From: Erinaceus europaeus
Lineage: Eukaryota > Chordata > Mammalia > Eulipotyphla > Erinaceidae
Direction of reading: 5' to 3'
Assembly: GCF_950295315.1 (NCBI RefSeq)
Contig: NC_080166.1
Coordinates: forward strand, 101,544,999 to 101,608,998
Length of the DNA: 64,000 bases
The notes beneath the pieces were generated by a model. The model ran no database searches. It was not told the DNA's origin and saw only the letters and a program-made list of their open reading frames with translations. The position numbers were made by a program, and so were the translations under genes. Positions 22,151 to 33,063 of this stretch are shown in pieces; the first letter of the stretch is position 1; each line of letters begins with the position of its first letter.

Positions 22151-23047
22151 GTATGGCAGAATGGAATTTAATTCAGTCTAATGAAATTGTCAACTCATTA
22201 GAAGGTCAGGGTGAGCAAAGGTAAAGTCTAAATAATTCTATAGACTTCAATCTCTATAATAACAAGGTATGACTAGGTACATTTCTGAAACTAGACACCA
22301 CTTCCATTGTGTCAGATACCATGTGATTTGTTTTCATTATCAAAAAGGGCCAGAATATTTGTTTGTTTCTTTTTTATAGTAATGTACAATTATTTTCACT
22401 GGTGAATATTACTCACAAAATCAATAATAATGAAAAGAACCTATGAATCTTATCCTTTGTGGCTATATTTCATTAGTTTTCTTAGATTGGGGAACATGGA
22501 GATAGAGATAACTACTAGACATTCTGATATAGTTAAATCCTATGGGTACTAAGCATCTCTGAAATTCTAGCTTCAATAATTGTAATGATATTCTTCTAAC
22601 TGAAACTATTCAACAATTCAATTCATTGAAAAGAAACAAGCAAACAAAAAAAAACCTCTCCATTTTCCCATGAATAAAGTTTAATTCTCATGTATAATTT
22701 CTTCCTCTCATACAGAATCCATATTTTATATTTTGTAACTTAATTATTTGGTCCTTGGATATCATATTAACTGGTATTACGTGATGAAATAAAAACACAT
22801 AATAAGTACATTTCATATAGACATAACTATTCTATCTCTCCTCAGAAAGAAAAAAAATCAGCCACAGCATGACACTGTCATATGTGAGGTCATGGATTCA
22901 TACACTAAACTCAAAATCAAGAAGAAATACCTCTATATCAGTAAAATCCACACTTTTAGGAAAGGAGACAAAGAATGCAAGTGTCTTATTAAATACAATA
23001 AGAAATATTCTTACTTAGTATTCAAAATAAAAAGTACTTTGAAAATT
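22151..23047. other. unique AT-rich DNA
   Basis: About 900 bases with no gene. GCCACAGCATGACACTGTC and GTCATGGATTCATACACTAA at about 22860-22910 may be a very old SINE piece, too weak to call. Confidence 0.45.
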
Positions 23048-23057
23048 ACTTATTCTA

Positions 23058-23587
23058 AGGGAACATCCGGTAGGGCAGTTGGTTAAGCACACATGGTGCA
23101 AAACACAAGGACCTACGTAAGGATCCCGGTTCAAGCCCCTGGCTCTCCACCTGCAGGGGAATTTGCTTCACAGGCAGTAAAGCACAGGCAGTAAAGCTGC
23201 AGGTGTCTATCTTTCTCTACCCCTCTCTGTCCCCCACCCCATTTCTTTTTTTTTAATTTTTTTAATTAATTTTATTTTTGAGAGAGATGAAGAGAGGAAA
23301 GAGAGAGAAACACCAGAGCACTGCTCAGCTCAGGCTTATGGTGGTGCAGGGGATTGAACCTGGGACTTAGGAGCCTCAGGAATGAGAGTCTGTTTGCATA
23401 ACCATTATGCTGTCTCTCCCCCTCCCACCCCATTTCTTTCCGCTCTATTCTACAATAATGACAGCAATGACAAACAACAAGGGCAACCAAAGGGAAAAAA
23501 AATAGTCTATGGGAGGAGTAGGTTTGTAGTGCAGGCACTGAGCTCCAGCAATAACCCTGGAGACAAAAAAAAAAAAAAAAAAAAAAA
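23058..23587 (+). mobile_element. SINE A, long form, split by a SINE C
   Basis: The 5' part (23058 to about 23248) has CCGGTAGGGCAGTTGGTTAA, GATCCCGGTTCAAGCCCC and a small internal duplication of CACAGGCAGTAAAG. The 3' part (about 23424-23587) has ACAACAAGGGCAACCAAAGG, the long-form block GGTTTGTAGTGCAGGCACTG and poly(A). ACTTATTCTA flanks the whole at 23048-23057 and 23588-23597. Confidence 0.92.
23249..23423 (-). mobile_element. SINE C inserted in a SINE A
   Basis: AGAGCACTGCTCAGCTCAGG, GGATTGAACCTGGGACTTAG and ACCATTATGCTGTCTCTCC. The host sequence CCCACCCCATTTCTTT is repeated on each side (about 23233-23248 and 23424-23439), so this copy is younger than the SINE A around it. Confidence 0.92.
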
Positions 23588-23597
23588 ACTTATTCTA

Positions 23598-26500
23598 CTT
23601 CTTGATTCCTAATCTAAGAAATATTGACTCCATTGTTTTCTCTTCAAAGATGTATTACATCTTATAATAAAGTATAATAACCTTATAGAATATAATTTGC
23701 CAGCCTATGTCTTCAATAAGTTATTACTTATTGGTATATGTACCATTGGTGAAAGTCATTTCCTCAACATTCTTTACATATAAACAGTCCCAGAGTCAGG
23801 AGGATGTTTTGATATAACCATGAGCATGGTATAAGACTAATCTCTTAGTGGTAATACTCGCTGAATCACTATAAGCAAGAAAAGAAAATATAAAGTGTTT
23901 ATTTCAAGTGAGAGATACCAGTTCCTCAGTCATGTTATAAAGGATTTAATGTTATCTGAATTAACATTACATTAACATTATGGTGACAAACCTTTGTCTT
24001 TGGCAGGTGGTACCTTTGAAATACCTCTATATCAGTAAAAATTCAATTTGGCAATTGTGATTGTTTACTCTGAAAGGTTTATAAACGCAAAGATAACTTT
24101 CACATGCTGGTCATAATTTTCTTTGGTCTATTTTGCATGTTCTAGAGTAGAATGCTGATATTAATTTCCATTATAATAAAACCATAAAGGATCACAAGCA
24201 AATAACAAAACCCTAGAAATGTTTGTCCTTGGCTTAGGCATTTGCATGATGTAATAAAAGGACTGAAAATAAAAAGATGCTGAGCTCTGTTATGTAGTAA
24301 CATATTTTTCATTATATAATTTTGATTATCAATCTGAATACAGTCCAAATACCTACTGACTCTGTAGGTCTAAGTTTGAAAAACAAGCATATGTTTTCTT
24401 TTTTTATAGTTATAAAACTTGACAATGAATGTTAATATATAAGTACACATAAATATATAAATGTACATTTATATCAAATTCAAATATTACTATTTCTATA
24501 TAAAACAATCACACATACAAGTAAACAAGGTACATTTGAAATGTTATGATAGCCATAAAAATAAAATATGTGTTAAAATGCATATTTGAAGGAGAAACCT
24601 ATATACTAAAACATCGGCTTTAGTTTACATAGTACTTACTTTATTTCCATGTTTCATATATTTTTTAAATGTTGTTTTGCAAAAATAGTAAATTATACAT
24701 TCCATGATACAAAGAAAGAGCTTACTAATGTAATATGAAATCCCTATGAATATTTGTATGTGTGTAGATTTGAATCTTGTATCAAAAACTCATTTACTTT
24801 GGTACAAAACTATAAATATCTCATGAGAGATTTCTCTGAAAAGCAACAAATTAATTTCCACTGCTCAACAAGTCAATGAAATGTGCATGAGTGAAAAGAT
24901 AAGTGAAGTTTATCTTTATAAAGTAATCATGAGTAAACATATCTGATTTTTTATTTTTCTTCAATCAAATTTTCTCTTGAGTTACACTATATTCAACATA
25001 ATCTAGTTTTTTCCATCTAACATAATTTTCTATCTGACTGTTACACTAAAATTATATAGCATAGCAACTAAATCAGAGTATAAACATATATTGAAATGTT
25101 CTGATATGCTATAGAAATCACATATTAATATTTTAAATACATTTAAAAATTATATAGCATAGCAACTAATTCAGAGTATAAACATATATTGAAAATTTAT
25201 GATATTCTATAGAAATCACATATTAATATTTTAAAATAAATTTCCCTATAATGATACCAAAAGTCAGTAGGTAAAATAAAAATCAACATGTCTTATTATT
25301 TTCATGTGCTAGAGATCTAGTAATTCTTCATTACTTCATTTATATCCATACTTACTTTGATTCCCAAAATTTTATACTGTTGTTACTATTTTTGTCATTG
25401 TTATTTGTTTCTGCTTGTCTTAGCCTATAGATTCCCAAGTGTTCAAGCAATGCTAAGCTCAGGTTCAACATTCCCAGGTGGATAACAGTTCAGACTTTAA
25501 AATGTTTTCACATTTAAAATAATGAAAACATGTAGAAATTACTATTATGTCTATAAGACACACTTCATTCATGTCTTTATTAAGTATGTGTATCTAGAGT
25601 ACTCTAAAATATACACTGTATTTGAAATATTAATTTATAAAATTAAAATATCAAATTACAATGATATTACTAAGACATAGACTAAGCAGGGAGATATTGA
25701 GAAGGAAATACCAATAACTCCATTTTGCTGCATATGTTAAAAGAGTAATGCTAAATTAAGAATGGATAAAATGTTAGTTTGACTGATGGTGACATTTTCA
25801 AGGCAGAAAACATATGGAAGATCATTATAAAAAAGAGAATTTATATGTGGTAATATCATTTGTATTGGACACTACCAAAATCTAAAAAAAAAAAATAATA
25901 ATAATCATATTTAAATCAAATCAAGCCAGTGAAATTTAGCTAATCTATCAGACACAAATAGGGTTTATTTGTTTTAATAAATAAATATGTTTATGATTTT
26001 AAAATAAAATCATAAACACACTATGGGGAGACTGGACCCCTGAGTATGTTTTCCAGAAAGATAGACTTACTTTTCTCAGCAAGATACATGTGCTCTTCTT
26101 AACACTGTATCAGACATTTGCTAAGAGGTTTTTAAAAGAGTGACAGAAAAGTACAGAGCAGGCTTCCTCAAAACATAGTTTATGGATTATTTCAGCCTAG
26201 GTCAGTTTAGTTCCTTCTGGTTGGAACAGGAGAAAATATTACCTAAATTTCCTGGAAGAATGAAATGTAGATACATGTCTTTCTCCAGAATGATTATACT
26301 TTCTCCAGAATAATCTTTCTTTCAGAGAAACTGAAATCATGACTTCAAAGGGACAGAGCTACCAAAAGTGGCTCTGGAGGGAGAAACTGACTGAAATATA
26401 ATAGATTTGGTTAAACAAACAAACAAAAAAAAAGTAGTGCTCCTTCACACTACCTGTAAGAATTGCTTTTGCAAGGAACAGTGAAGATGCTAAAACTGAA

Positions 26501-27461
26501 TTTGGACAACAAAAGGACAATGTTCAGAGACTCAGTGTTTGACTTCCACCCCTCTCCTCCCTCTAATTTCTTAATTTGTTCCTTGAGAATAATGAAAATA
26601 GTTTAAACCTTACAGAAGCTTTGTTTTAGGAGAAAGCTCACCTAAGGCCTATCAGAATACAAGAGGTAATGGTCTTGGATGCAGGATTCCCTGAGAACTT
26701 CAAGGCCCCTTCCCGTTTGCCTTTGATCCCACCTCATGATTTTCTTCTAACTCAAACAAGGAAATGGGGAGGTTCAACTGAACCTTCCTCCATTGCATTA
26801 AAATATTGAGAAATATTTCCAGTTGTGCTCTCATTGGAGTGATAGTGTTTCACTTTTTTGGCACTGGACATCGAGCTTCAAAACTCATTGGGTGGGGAAA
26901 ACAAATACCTAGTTAGCAAACAGTTTTGAGTCTTCATTTCCTCTCTCCTTTCACTAGGGAAAACTGAATCTTTATAATTTATGTAGATTGATATATAATT
27001 AATGTTTTTTTTTGTTATGTGACCAGCTCCAAAGCCCAGAGCTGCAAGGAGAATGTTTTCATCCACTATACAATTATAATTCTCAACACTGTAAATTACA
27101 AACTAGGTATAATAAGGAAATCTTGATGTTCTGGGAGAAATTGCAATTTATGATTTTTATCTCATAAATCACAATTAAAAAGCTTTCTGAAAGTGGAAAA
27201 TCCCCATTGGGATGACAAAGAAAAACTATTAGTGTGTTCACAGAGGGTAGAGGCCAAATGAATGACCATTAAGCAAAATGACCTTATCTGACCCTTGGCT
27301 TCACTAAATTTCAAACACATACTTTCTGATTGTTGGTCTCTGACCTTCTTTTCTTCAGACCTTTTGCTGTGGATAACTAGCAACTGCACATTCATTCTCT
27401 AACCCTTTGAGATGGAAATCTTATCTCAACCTCTTTTTCAAGGACCTGGGAAACATTCCTT
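23598..27461. other. largest unique block, AT-rich, no gene seen
   Basis: Nearly 3.9 kb without a SINE or L1. Composition is very AT-rich to about 26000 and more balanced from 26030 on. Open frames are short and show no domain. The part from 26030 to 27460 could hold an ancient, unrecognised LTR or a conserved non-coding element; nothing in the sequence alone decides this. Confidence 0.5.
25048..25243 (+). repeat. 98-bp tandem duplication
   Basis: Unit one (25048-25145) and unit two (25146-25243) share ATTATATAGCATAGCAACTA, CAGAGTATAAACATATATTG and AGAAATCACATATTAATATT with few differences. Both units are of non-repetitive sequence, so this is a local duplication, not a dispersed repeat. Confidence 0.92.
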
Positions 27462-27477
27462 AGAAATCTAATCATCC
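27462..27477. repeat. target-site duplication of L1-A, left copy
   Basis: AGAAATCTAATCATCC recurs exactly at 36935-36950, directly after the A-rich tail of L1-A. Confidence 0.95.
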
Positions 27478-28430
27478 TGGGGGCTCCGGAAGATGGTGGA
27501 CTGTGAAGCTGCTAGTGGCTTGAGCTCTGATCACATCTTCTGGAAACGGTAGGATTTTCTGTCTTTAGTAGGCCAGTCAATAAGGGGTCCTAGTGGTGAC
27601 ACCAAGGAGGTGACTATAACTTAATTTGGGTCAAGAATTAGAGTAGAGGTGGCACAGACTAACAGGAGTGCTGCTTCAGACTTCCCAGGCGGTGGCGGGC
27701 AAGGCGGATGCGCTGGCACTCTCCTCAGCCGGGGAAGGCGGCTCCTCCACTGGTTGCAGAGTGCTGCAGGGCAGCCGGCAGAGGGCCGGGAGGGAGCACT
27801 GAAGCTCGGGGGCTTTCTCTTGGGAGTCTCTGGGGACCACCGCGACCCTGAGGGTGGATCCGAGGACATCCTTGAGTACAGCTCTCATTGGATCAAAAGG
27901 ACTTGGAGCTAGATTTCATTTTTGAGAAATCCTTTAAAAAAGCTTGGGGGGGGGGGTTCTGAGAAGATGATGGACTGAGAAGCTGCTAGTGGCTGAGCTC
28001 TGACCACATCTCCTGGAAACAGTAGGATTTTCTGCCCTTAGCTGGCCAGCCAATAAGGGGTCCTAGAGGTCACACCAAGGAGGTGACTATAACTTAATTT
28101 GGGTTAAGAATTATAGTAGGGAAAAAAGGGGAAAAAATTTTTTTTTTCTTCCTTTTAATTTTCAAGCATACCTCCTTCCCGGTCCCCTACCCCCCATAAC
28201 CAGTCCCTGGGGACCAGCTCATAGCAGGAGAGGGGAGCTCCTTTTCTTTACCAAATTCCTGCCCCACCAGGGAGTATCATTAATTCTCAGACTATACCCT
28301 TCTGAAACCTCTAGCATTTTTTCTTTCTAAGTAGCTAACCGCCCCCACCTCACCCTGCATAGCTAATTAAATAATTAGAAATATAAAAAAAAACCCTTTC
28401 CTTTCACTGTCCTTTTATGACTGTTCTTTT

Positions 28431-28719
28431 TTTTTAATTTTTATTTTTTATTTCTATGGTATTTATTTATTCCCTTTTGTTGCCCTTGTTTTTTTATTTT
28501 TATTGTTGTAGTTATTATTGATGTTGTTGTTGTGGGATAGGACAGAGAGAAATGGAGAGAGGAGGGGAAGACAGAGAGGGGGAGAGAAAGACAGACACCT
28601 GCAGACCTGCTTCACCGCCTCTAAAGGAAACTGCCTACAGGTGCGGAGCTGGGGGCTCGAACCAGGATCCTGACGCCGGTCCTTGAGCTTAGCACCACCT
28701 GCGCTACAGCCCAACTCCA
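28431..28719 (-). mobile_element. SINE A inside the L1-A 5' UTR
   Basis: Minus-strand copy from TTTATTTATTCCCTTTTGTT to the reversed head CACCTGCGCTACAGCCCAAC. TGACTGTTCTTTT (28418-28430) and CGACTGTTCTTTT (28720-28732) flank it with one mismatch. Confidence 0.93.
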
Positions 28720-29127
28720 CGACTGTTCTTTTTCTTATCTTTTTCTTTTTTCTTTCTCTCTCTTTCTATTTTTTTCTTTTTCTCATTCTAGTCATCTCTT
28801 CTTCCTTAATCCTAAAGCTTCCAAAGTCACAGCCTCCAGCCCCCACACCACAGTGTCCTTTTTTGAATTCACTGATACACATTTGGGAATTTCCTTTCAC
28901 TGCTCTTTAATTACAGCTCTTTTTTATCTTTTCCCTTTTCTCTCTCTCGTCTCACTCTCTCTCTCTCTTTTTAATCTTGTCATACACTTCTTCCTTCTTT
29001 TTCCCTTTCAGAATTTGTGAATTATTTCAAGGAAGAAATCTGACTCAGAGTGGACTCTCTATGTGTGTATCTCTGCTCTAGTTCCCTTTGCCCTCTTGTT
29101 ACCACTAGAATATACAGTAGATAGTAG

Positions 29128-29135
29128 ATTTGCAT
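29128..29135 (+). promoter_or_regulatory. octamer ATTTGCAT in the L1-A 5' UTR
   Basis: A perfect octamer (ATGCAAAT on the other strand), the known binding site of POU factors such as OCT1. It lies about 260 bases before ORF1. The same octamer in the same context occurs in L1-B (twice) and L1-C. Binding is inferred. Confidence 0.5.
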
Positions 29136-29392
29136 AACTGTCTATTCTTGCTATCCTTTCTTTTCTCTTTCTTCACTGGGATTTGGTGACTATTTTTTCA
29201 TGGACTGGAGAAATTGTTTGGCTAACTAGTAACAATTAAACTACTTCAATACTTGCTTCAGTTGCTACTATAATTCCTGAGGTTGGTGAGTGCAATTGTC
29301 ATAAAGGTATTTAGTACAGTGTTACTTGTACTCAAGACACAAGAACTGAGGAACAAAAGAGCATTAAAAAAAGAAACACATAAATCAAAAAA

Positions 29393-30249
29393 ATGGGTAG
29401 ATCAAAAACAAGTACAACTGCTACTCCAATGAATGAAGACAAGAGCCCAGAAGAAACTAAAAATCAGCCAGAAGTAACCATAGATAAGAAAAGTATGCAA
29501 GCAATAATAAACTTATTAATCACAAAAATGAAAACAACATTGGAGGAAAGGAATGACAGTATTAAGGAAACAACAGATGAGACCCCCAAGGAAAAGACTG
29601 ATTATCTTGAGGCAATTAGAGAACTGAAAGCTGAAATAGCTGTAATGAAGAAAGAAGCTGAGGCAAGGGAAAGCAGACTAACAGAAGCAGAAAACAGAAT
29701 TAGTTAGACAGAGGATGAGTTAGAGAAAACAAAGAAAGAGGTGAAAGAGCTTAAAAAGAGATTGAGAGACACTGAAAACAACAACAGATACATATGGGAT
29801 GATATCAAAAGAAGTACATTCATATAATTGGCCTGCCAGAGGAAGAAAGAGAGGAAGGGGAAGCAAACATTCTAGAGGAAATAATAGAAGAAAACTTCCC
29901 TGACCTGAATAACAGAAAGGACATCAAGATTCAAGAGGCCCAGAGAGTACCAAACAGAATCAACCCAGACCTGAAGACACCAAGGCACATCATAGTCACA
30001 ATGAGAAGAAGTAAGGATAAAGAAAGGATCCTAAAGACTGAAAGAGATAAACAAAAAGTCACATACAAGGGAAAACCCATAAGATTATCTGCAGACTTCA
30101 CCACTCACACACTAAAAGCCAGAAGGGAGTGGCAAGATATCTATCGAGCCCTGAATGAAAAAGGGTTTCAACCAAGGATAATATATCCTGCTAGACTTTC
30201 ATTCAAACTAGATGGAGGGATCAAAACCTTCTTAGATAAACAACAGTAA
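29393..30249 (+). pseudogene. ORF1: L1 ORF1 remnant
   Basis: ORF1p is the RNA-binding chaperone of the L1 ribonucleoprotein. The first 104 codons from MGRSKTSTT run through lysine/glutamate-rich, coiled-coil-like sequence to an in-frame TAG at 29705-29707. Coding then continues (TEDELEKTKKEVKELKKRLR) to a frameshift near 29810-29830. The C-terminal RNA-binding part is open again at 30001-30249, with LSADFTTHTLKARREW and ending FLDKQQ before TAA. At least one nonsense change and one frameshift make it dead. ORF2 starts 111 bases downstream, the usual L1 order. Confidence 0.92.
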
Positions 30250-32106
30250 AAGGAGGCAACCATCACCAAGCCGGCCCTGAAAGAGGTTCTAAAAGACCTC
30301 TTATAAACAAGAACATCATTATAATACTTGCAATATATCAGAGCAAACAATTTTTTAACAATGGCACTACAATATATTAAATCCATAATATCAATAAATG
30401 TCAATGGCTCAAACTCACCCATCAAAAGGCACAGGGTGGAGGGATGGATCAGAAAACATAACCCAACCATATGCTACTTGCAAGAATCCCATCTATCACA
30501 ACAAGATAAACACAGACTTAAAGTGAAAGGATGGAAAACTATCATACAGGCTAACAGACCACAAAAAAGGGCAGGAACAGCCATTCTCATCTCAGACATG
30601 ATAGATTTTAAACTAAATAAAGTAATAAAAGATAGGCAAGGACATTACATAATGATTAGAGGATCAATCAGCCAAGAAGACTTAACAATTATTAACATCT
30701 ATGCACCCAATGAGAGACCATCTAAATACATTAAGCACCTACTGAAAGAATTTGAAAAATACATCAATAGTAATACAATAATAGTGGGAGACTTCAATAC
30801 CCCACTCTCACACTTAGACAGATCAACAAAGCAGAGAAACAACAAAGATACAAGAGAATTGAATGAAGAGATCGACAGACTAGACCTCTTGGACATTTTC
30901 AGACTCCTCCACCCCAAAAAACAGGAATACACCTTCTTTACAAATCCACATAACACATACTCAAGGATAGACCACATGTTAGGCCACAAAGACAGCATCA
31001 ATAAATTCAAGAGCATTGAAATCATCCCAAGTATCTTCTCAGACCACAGTGGAGTAAAACTAACATTTAACAACAAACAGAAAATTATTAAAAGACACAG
31101 AATTCGGAAACTAAACAACATACTCCTTAAGAACCACTGGGTCAGAGACTCACTCAAACAGGAAATTCAAATGTTCCTGGAAACAAATGAAAATGAAGAC
31201 ACAACCTATCAAAATATTTGGGACACAGCTAAAGCAGTAATGAGAGGGAAACTTATAGCCATACAATCACATATTAAACACCAAGAAGAAGCTCAAATGA
31301 ACGACCTTACTGCACAACTCAAGGACTTAGAGGAAGAGGAACAAAGGAACCCTAAAGCAACCAGAAGGACAGAAATCACTAAAGTTAGAGCAGAAATAAA
31401 CAACATCGAAAATAAAAGAACCATACAAAAGATCAATGAAGCCAAATGTTGGTTCTTCGAAAGATTAAACAAAATTGACAAACCCCTAGCCACACTCACC
31501 AAACAAAAAAGAGAGAAGACTCAAATTAATAGAATTGTAAATGATGGAGGAGATATCACAACTGACACCACAGAAATCCAGAGAATCCTGCGAAACTTTT
31601 ATAAAGAAGTATATGCCACCAAGCTAGAGAATCTGGAAGAAATGGAACAATTCCTAGAAACCTATGCACTCCCAAAACTGAACCAAGAAGAACTACAAAA
31701 TCTAAATGCACCAATCACAGACAAATAAATTGAAACCGTTATTAAGAATCTTCCCAACAACAAAAGTCCTGGACCAGATGTCTTCACAAACGAATTCTAC
31801 AAAACTTTCAGGAAACAGTTAATACCCATACTTCTTAAGCTAGTCCATAAGACTGAAGAAACAGGAATACTTCCTTCCATCTTGTATGAAGCCAACATCA
31901 CCCTGATACCAAAACCTGATAGGGACAGAACAAAAAAGCAAAACTACAGACCAATATCGCTGATGAACATAGATGCCAAAATATTAAATAAGATCTTGGC
32001 CAACCGGATACAGCAACATATCAAAAAGATTGTTCATCACGACCATGTGGGATTCATCCCAGGAATGCAAAGCTGGTTCAACATCCTTAAGTCAATCAAT
32101 GTCATT

Positions 32107-32112
32107 CACAAC
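32107..32112. repeat. 6-bp target duplication of the LTR element, left copy
   Basis: CACAAC here and CACCAC at 33527-33532 differ by one base. L1-B, which lacks the insertion, reads the uninterrupted CACCAC at this place in ORF2, which fixes the boundaries. Confidence 0.8.
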
Positions 32113-32574
32113 TGTTGTGGAACCATCCCGGGCCTCCCGGAACCCCGGGCTACCTGCCGAAACTGGGCACATGATATCTCCAGCCGCCGGTCCGGTCTGA
32201 AGGCAGACAAGCTGGAGTACGCAGAGATTTGTGCAGAGATCGCAACCTGCAATTCCTAAAAGTGAAGCTACGCAGGAAGCCACCTCCGGATGGTGAACCC
32301 CCGCCCCCCCGCAACAACTAAGACAGTATAGATTTAAATTTGTGTTTAAAATGACATGTCTTCGTAACAAAGGTTTCTCTCCTTGTGTATTAATGACCAT
32401 GTTTATGTGTATGTTTAAAGTTTGGTAAAAGTAGCTTTAAGGCTAAATTCTTATTAGTCAAAGTTAAATGAAAAAGGTTTTCAACGTAATTCTCATAAAG
32501 ATAAAATTAACTTACATTTAAAGTCTGAGGTAAAAATTAGTTAACAATTAATATATTTTAACTAAGTTAGGCTA

Positions 32575-32820
32575 AACAAAAGGTTAAATAGACTTGTTGA
32601 TATGTAAAACTCTCCACTACCTTCTCTATTAGAAATGGTAGATCGCACAATGGCTATGCTAATTATTCTCATGCCTGAGGTTTCCTCTCCGGCCCACTCC
32701 TAGGGTGTGTCTCCATCTTGAATGGGTGTAACAAAAGGTTAAAAGACGTTGTTGATATGTAAAAGTCTCAAATTCCTTCTCTATTAGAAACGTTGGATCA
32801 TGCAGTAGATATGCTAATAA
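32575..32820 (+). repeat. two 91-bp direct repeats inside the LTR element
   Basis: Unit one (32575-32665) and unit two (32730-32820) share ACAAAAGGTTAAA, GTTGATATGTAAAA and CCTTCTCTATTAGAAA, 155 bases apart. Repeats of this size are common in retroviral U3 enhancers or upstream of the 3' LTR; the role here is inferred. Confidence 0.85.
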
Positions 32821-32889
32821 CAAGTTTTGTTTCATAGTAAGTAAGTTGCAGCCAGCTGCCTGTGGGACTCTAGGCCGTTCCCCGCCCCC

Positions 32890-32897
32890 ATGCAAAT
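32890..32897 (+). promoter_or_regulatory. octamer ATGCAAAT in the LTR element
   Basis: A perfect POU octamer beside a GC-box-like CCCCGCCCCC at about 32880-32889. The pair looks promoter-like, but no start site can be shown. Confidence 0.35.
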
Positions 32898-33046
32898 GCC
32901 CGTCGAAGAAAGTACGCCCCCCAGAGGCAAGAAATGTTTTTTTTAAGCTGATAAAGTTTAGTTTGTGCCAGTTTCTTTTTTAAAAAATGCCTGTACGATA
33001 TAGGTTTCTGTTCACTCCACACCCTTGATACTGTAGCCATTTAGTT

Positions 33047-33063
33047 AAAAGAAAAGGGGGAAT
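33047..33063 (+). promoter_or_regulatory. polypurine-tract-like sequence
   Basis: AAAAGAAAAGGGGGAAT stands directly before TGTTGTATGC. In retroviruses a purine tract of this form primes plus-strand DNA synthesis and abuts the 3' LTR. Confidence 0.5.

Larger units (their letters stand above)
27478..29392 (+). promoter_or_regulatory. L1-A 5' UTR and promoter region
   Basis: Starts TGGGGGCTCCGGAAGATGG. Two copies of a unit begin at 27489 and 27963 (GAAGATGGTGGACTG and GAAGATGATGGACTG), 474 bases apart, sharing AAGCTGCTAGTGGC and AAGGAGGTGACTATAACTTA. The first unit has a CpG-rich part at about 27690-27860; the second keeps only its first ~180 bases. Bases 28140-29390 are a long CT-rich leader. 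L1 5' UTRs carry internal RNA polymerase II promoters, and repeated 5' units are known as promoter monomers in mouse L1; promoter activity here is inferred. Confidence 0.75.

Noticed and set aside
27621..27912. Open frames of 70-87 codons on both strands in a CpG-rich stretch
   Set aside because: They lie in the first L1-A 5' UTR unit. GC-rich non-coding DNA gives long open frames in many phases; no domain is seen.
32155..32167. TGCCGAAACTGGG, resembling a retroviral primer-binding site
   Set aside because: Only the middle matches a tRNA-Phe-type site and it lies 42 bases from the element's left end, which would leave an impossibly short 5' LTR. It could matter only if the 5' LTR was deleted.
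32092..32400. 102-codon minus-strand frame across the left end of the LTR element
   Set aside because: It spans the L1/LTR junction, so it cannot be an ancestral gene.
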